Shown here: positions 4,641-5,955 of the stretch, in pieces | How the letters are laid out: every line of letters begins with the position of its first letter | How positions within the stretch are numbered: position 1 is the stretch's first letter | From: Planctomycetota bacterium | GTDB taxonomy: Bacteria > Planctomycetota > Phycisphaerae > UBA1845 > PWPN01 | Length of the DNA: 5,955 nucleotides | Reading direction: 5' to 3' | Assembly: GCA_016209665.1 (NCBI GenBank) | Contig: JACQVT010000822.1 | Location: 1 to 5,955 of the forward strand | Notes under the pieces: generated by a model | What the model saw: only the letters and a program-made list of their open reading frames with translations | Told to the model about the DNA's origin: nothing | The model's database searches: none | Position numbers and translations under genes: made by a program

Positions 4641-5955
4641 GCCCGAGGGCCGACAGCTTCTGCTCGATGCTCTCCGACCGCCAACCGGCTACGAGCTGGA
4701 GCACGCGGTCGGCACGACGTACTCCCTCGATCTTATGTCGCTGCTGGTCGCGCCGCTTGGCTTTGCGCTCTTCGACCGAGAAGCATCCGACGGCCGTCTG
4801 ATCGCTGACCCGATCGCGCTGATCGAGGCCGTTCGCCGCCATGCCGAGCGCATCGACGTCTTCTGTCAGGCCGGCCAGATCGCAGTACCGCGTGAACACC
4901 GCGCGATCGTGGCGTACCTCGAGTCCTCGGTCCACGGGGTCGTGCCACCCAACCCCGAAGCCATCTTCCATCCAAAGGTGTGGGTAATCCGCTATCGACG
5001 TGCCGAGGACGGCCTGCGCACGTACCGGCTGCTCTGTCTCAGTCGAAACCTCACGTTCGATCGCTCGTGGGATACGCTCCTCCGCATGGAAGGAGAAGCC
5101 AAGACAGACGGCAGTGGCGACTCGCGCCTGTCGGAGTTCATTTTGCGATTGCCGGACCTGTGTGTTCCTGGTGGCATCACCGATCGAAGGTCGAACGTCA
5201 TCCGCCAGCTTGCCGATGAACTACGCTCGGTAGTCTTCGTGCCACCTGACGGTTTCGACCGAGCCGCATTCTGGCCGCTCGGTTTCGATCCAGGGACGTG
5301 GCCGTTCGAGGGCCGTGTGGATCGTCTACTGGTCATGTCGCCGTTCCTAACGAAGGGTTGCCTCACACGCCTGGCGGCGAACAGGAGAAGCGACGTGGTG
5401 GTATCGCGTCCAGAGGCCTTTGACCTGCTGGGGGGCAGTGCCCTCGCCGGTCTTGCCGAGACGATGGTGATGAGTCCGACCGCGCTCGCTCAAGAGACGG
5501 TGGATTCCGACCCGACCACTGGCGAGGCGGCGATCACGGCCGAGGAAGCGATCGCGGAACGGGCGGGAGTCCAGCTTCGAGGGCTGCACGCCAAGTTGTA
5601 CGTCGCCGATGCGCCGTGGCGGGCGCGACTTTGGACGGGTTCTGCGAATGCCACGGACGCGGCGTTCGGCGGAAACGTCGAGTTCCTCGTCGAGCTAGAG
5701 GGCCCGAAACGGTGTTGCGGCATCGACGCGATCGTCGGTGAACGTCAGGCTGGTGTCGGGCTGCGCAAACTGCTCGAGCCGTATCGGCCGACGAGCGACG
5801 ACCCACGCCAGCTGACCCTCGCAGAACGGCTTGAGCGCCGCCTGGATGCGGTGCGGCGTGCAGTTGCACGGCTGGCGTTCGTGGCGACGATCCGGCCAGA
5901 TGACAAAGACACGTACCATTTGGCTCTCCACATCTCCCCCGGCCCGGATGTGCCC
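4633..5955 (+). CDS. Phospholipase D-like (HKD superfamily) domain protein, partial (C-terminus missing)
   Basis: The frame is open for 441 codons to the right edge. Two PLD half-sites can be read. The second is canonical: HAKLYVAD (His319, Lys321, Asp326; HxKx4D), then TGSANAT (335-341) and NVEF (348-351, with Glu350), the pattern of bacterial PLD-type nucleases. The first is HPK within FHPKVWVIRY (His113, Lys115) with Arg120 where Asp would be, followed by SRNLT (137-141). PLD enzymes use two HxK sites as one active centre; this family includes lipases and DNA/RNA nucleases such as NucA/Nuc, BfiI and the DrmC component of DISARM. No signal peptide is visible, so a cytosolic nuclease-like role is more likely than lipid cleavage. 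LSLDLMSLLVAP-like N-terminal strands (about 36-45) fit helicase-associated PLD proteins. It is coupled to DUF6361 by an ATGCTTGA overlap. Weakly charged helix-prone sequence near 396-420 follows the second site. Confidence 0.85.
   Translation, partial: MLEPEGRQLLLDALRPPTGYELEHAVGTTYSLDLMSLLVAPLGFALFDREASDGRLIADPIALIEAVRRHAERIDVFCQAGQIAVPREHRAIVAYLESSVHGVVPPNPEAIFHPKVWVIRYRRAEDGLRTYRLLCLSRNLTFDRSWDTLLRMEGEAKTDGSGDSRLSEFILRLPDLCVPGGITDRRSNVIRQLADELRSVVFVPPDGFDRAAFWPLGFDPGTWPFEGRVDRLLVMSPFLTKGCLTRLAANRRSDVVVSRPEAFDLLGGSALAGLAETMVMSPTALAQETVDSDPTTGEAAITAEEAIAERAGVQLRGLHAKLYVADAPWRARLWTGSANATDAAFGGNVEFLVELEGPKRCCGIDAIVGERQAGVGLRKLLEPYRPTSDDPRQLTLAERLERRLDAVRRAVARLAFVATIRPDDKDTYHLALHISPGPDVP

Noticed and set aside
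1..5955. CRISPR array, insertion sequence ends, rRNA or tRNA genes
   Set aside because: No regularly spaced repeats, transposase-like frame with terminal inverted repeats, or foldable RNA gene was seen on either strand.

Overview
The window looks like chromosomal DNA of a high-GC bacterium, probably a free-living soil or sediment lineage with rich oxidoreductase content. In the base rows I counted, GC is about 67-80% in the left part and about 57-68% in the right part. Nothing here identifies the phylum, so I leave it open.

Layout. (1) Positions 1-1643, minus strand: the N-terminal 547 residues of a molybdenum hydroxylase large subunit (xanthine dehydrogenase/CoxL-like), running off the left edge. 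(2) 1644-1885: a divergent intergenic spacer with a plausible promoter for the hydroxylase and two small hairpins. (3) 1886-2107, plus strand: a small ribbon-helix-helix antitoxin (VapB type), followed with a GTGA overlap by only the first ~29 codons of a PIN-domain (VapC) toxin, a truncated remnant. (4) 2204-3133, minus strand: a complete atypical short-chain dehydrogenase/NAD(P)-binding protein, convergent with the toxin remnant. (5) 3134-3371: a lower-GC divergent spacer with a bulged hairpin, a perfect 10-bp palindrome and a short direct repeat. (6) 3372-4640, plus strand: a complete DUF6361-family protein. (7) 4633 to the right edge, plus strand: a phospholipase D (PLD)-superfamily protein, translationally coupled to the DUF6361 gene by an 8-bp overlap and a strong Shine-Dalgarno sequence, and cut by the window end after 441 codons.

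The left part reads as ordinary metabolic genes with a decayed toxin-antitoxin locus between them. The right part is different: lower GC, a tightly coupled pair of an uncharacterised protein and a predicted PLD-type nuclease, and no metabolic role suggested by sequence. I regard the DUF6361-PLD pair as the likely start of an accessory (possibly anti-phage defence) operon that continues beyond position 5955. That role is inferred from gene type and context and is not proven by the sequence.
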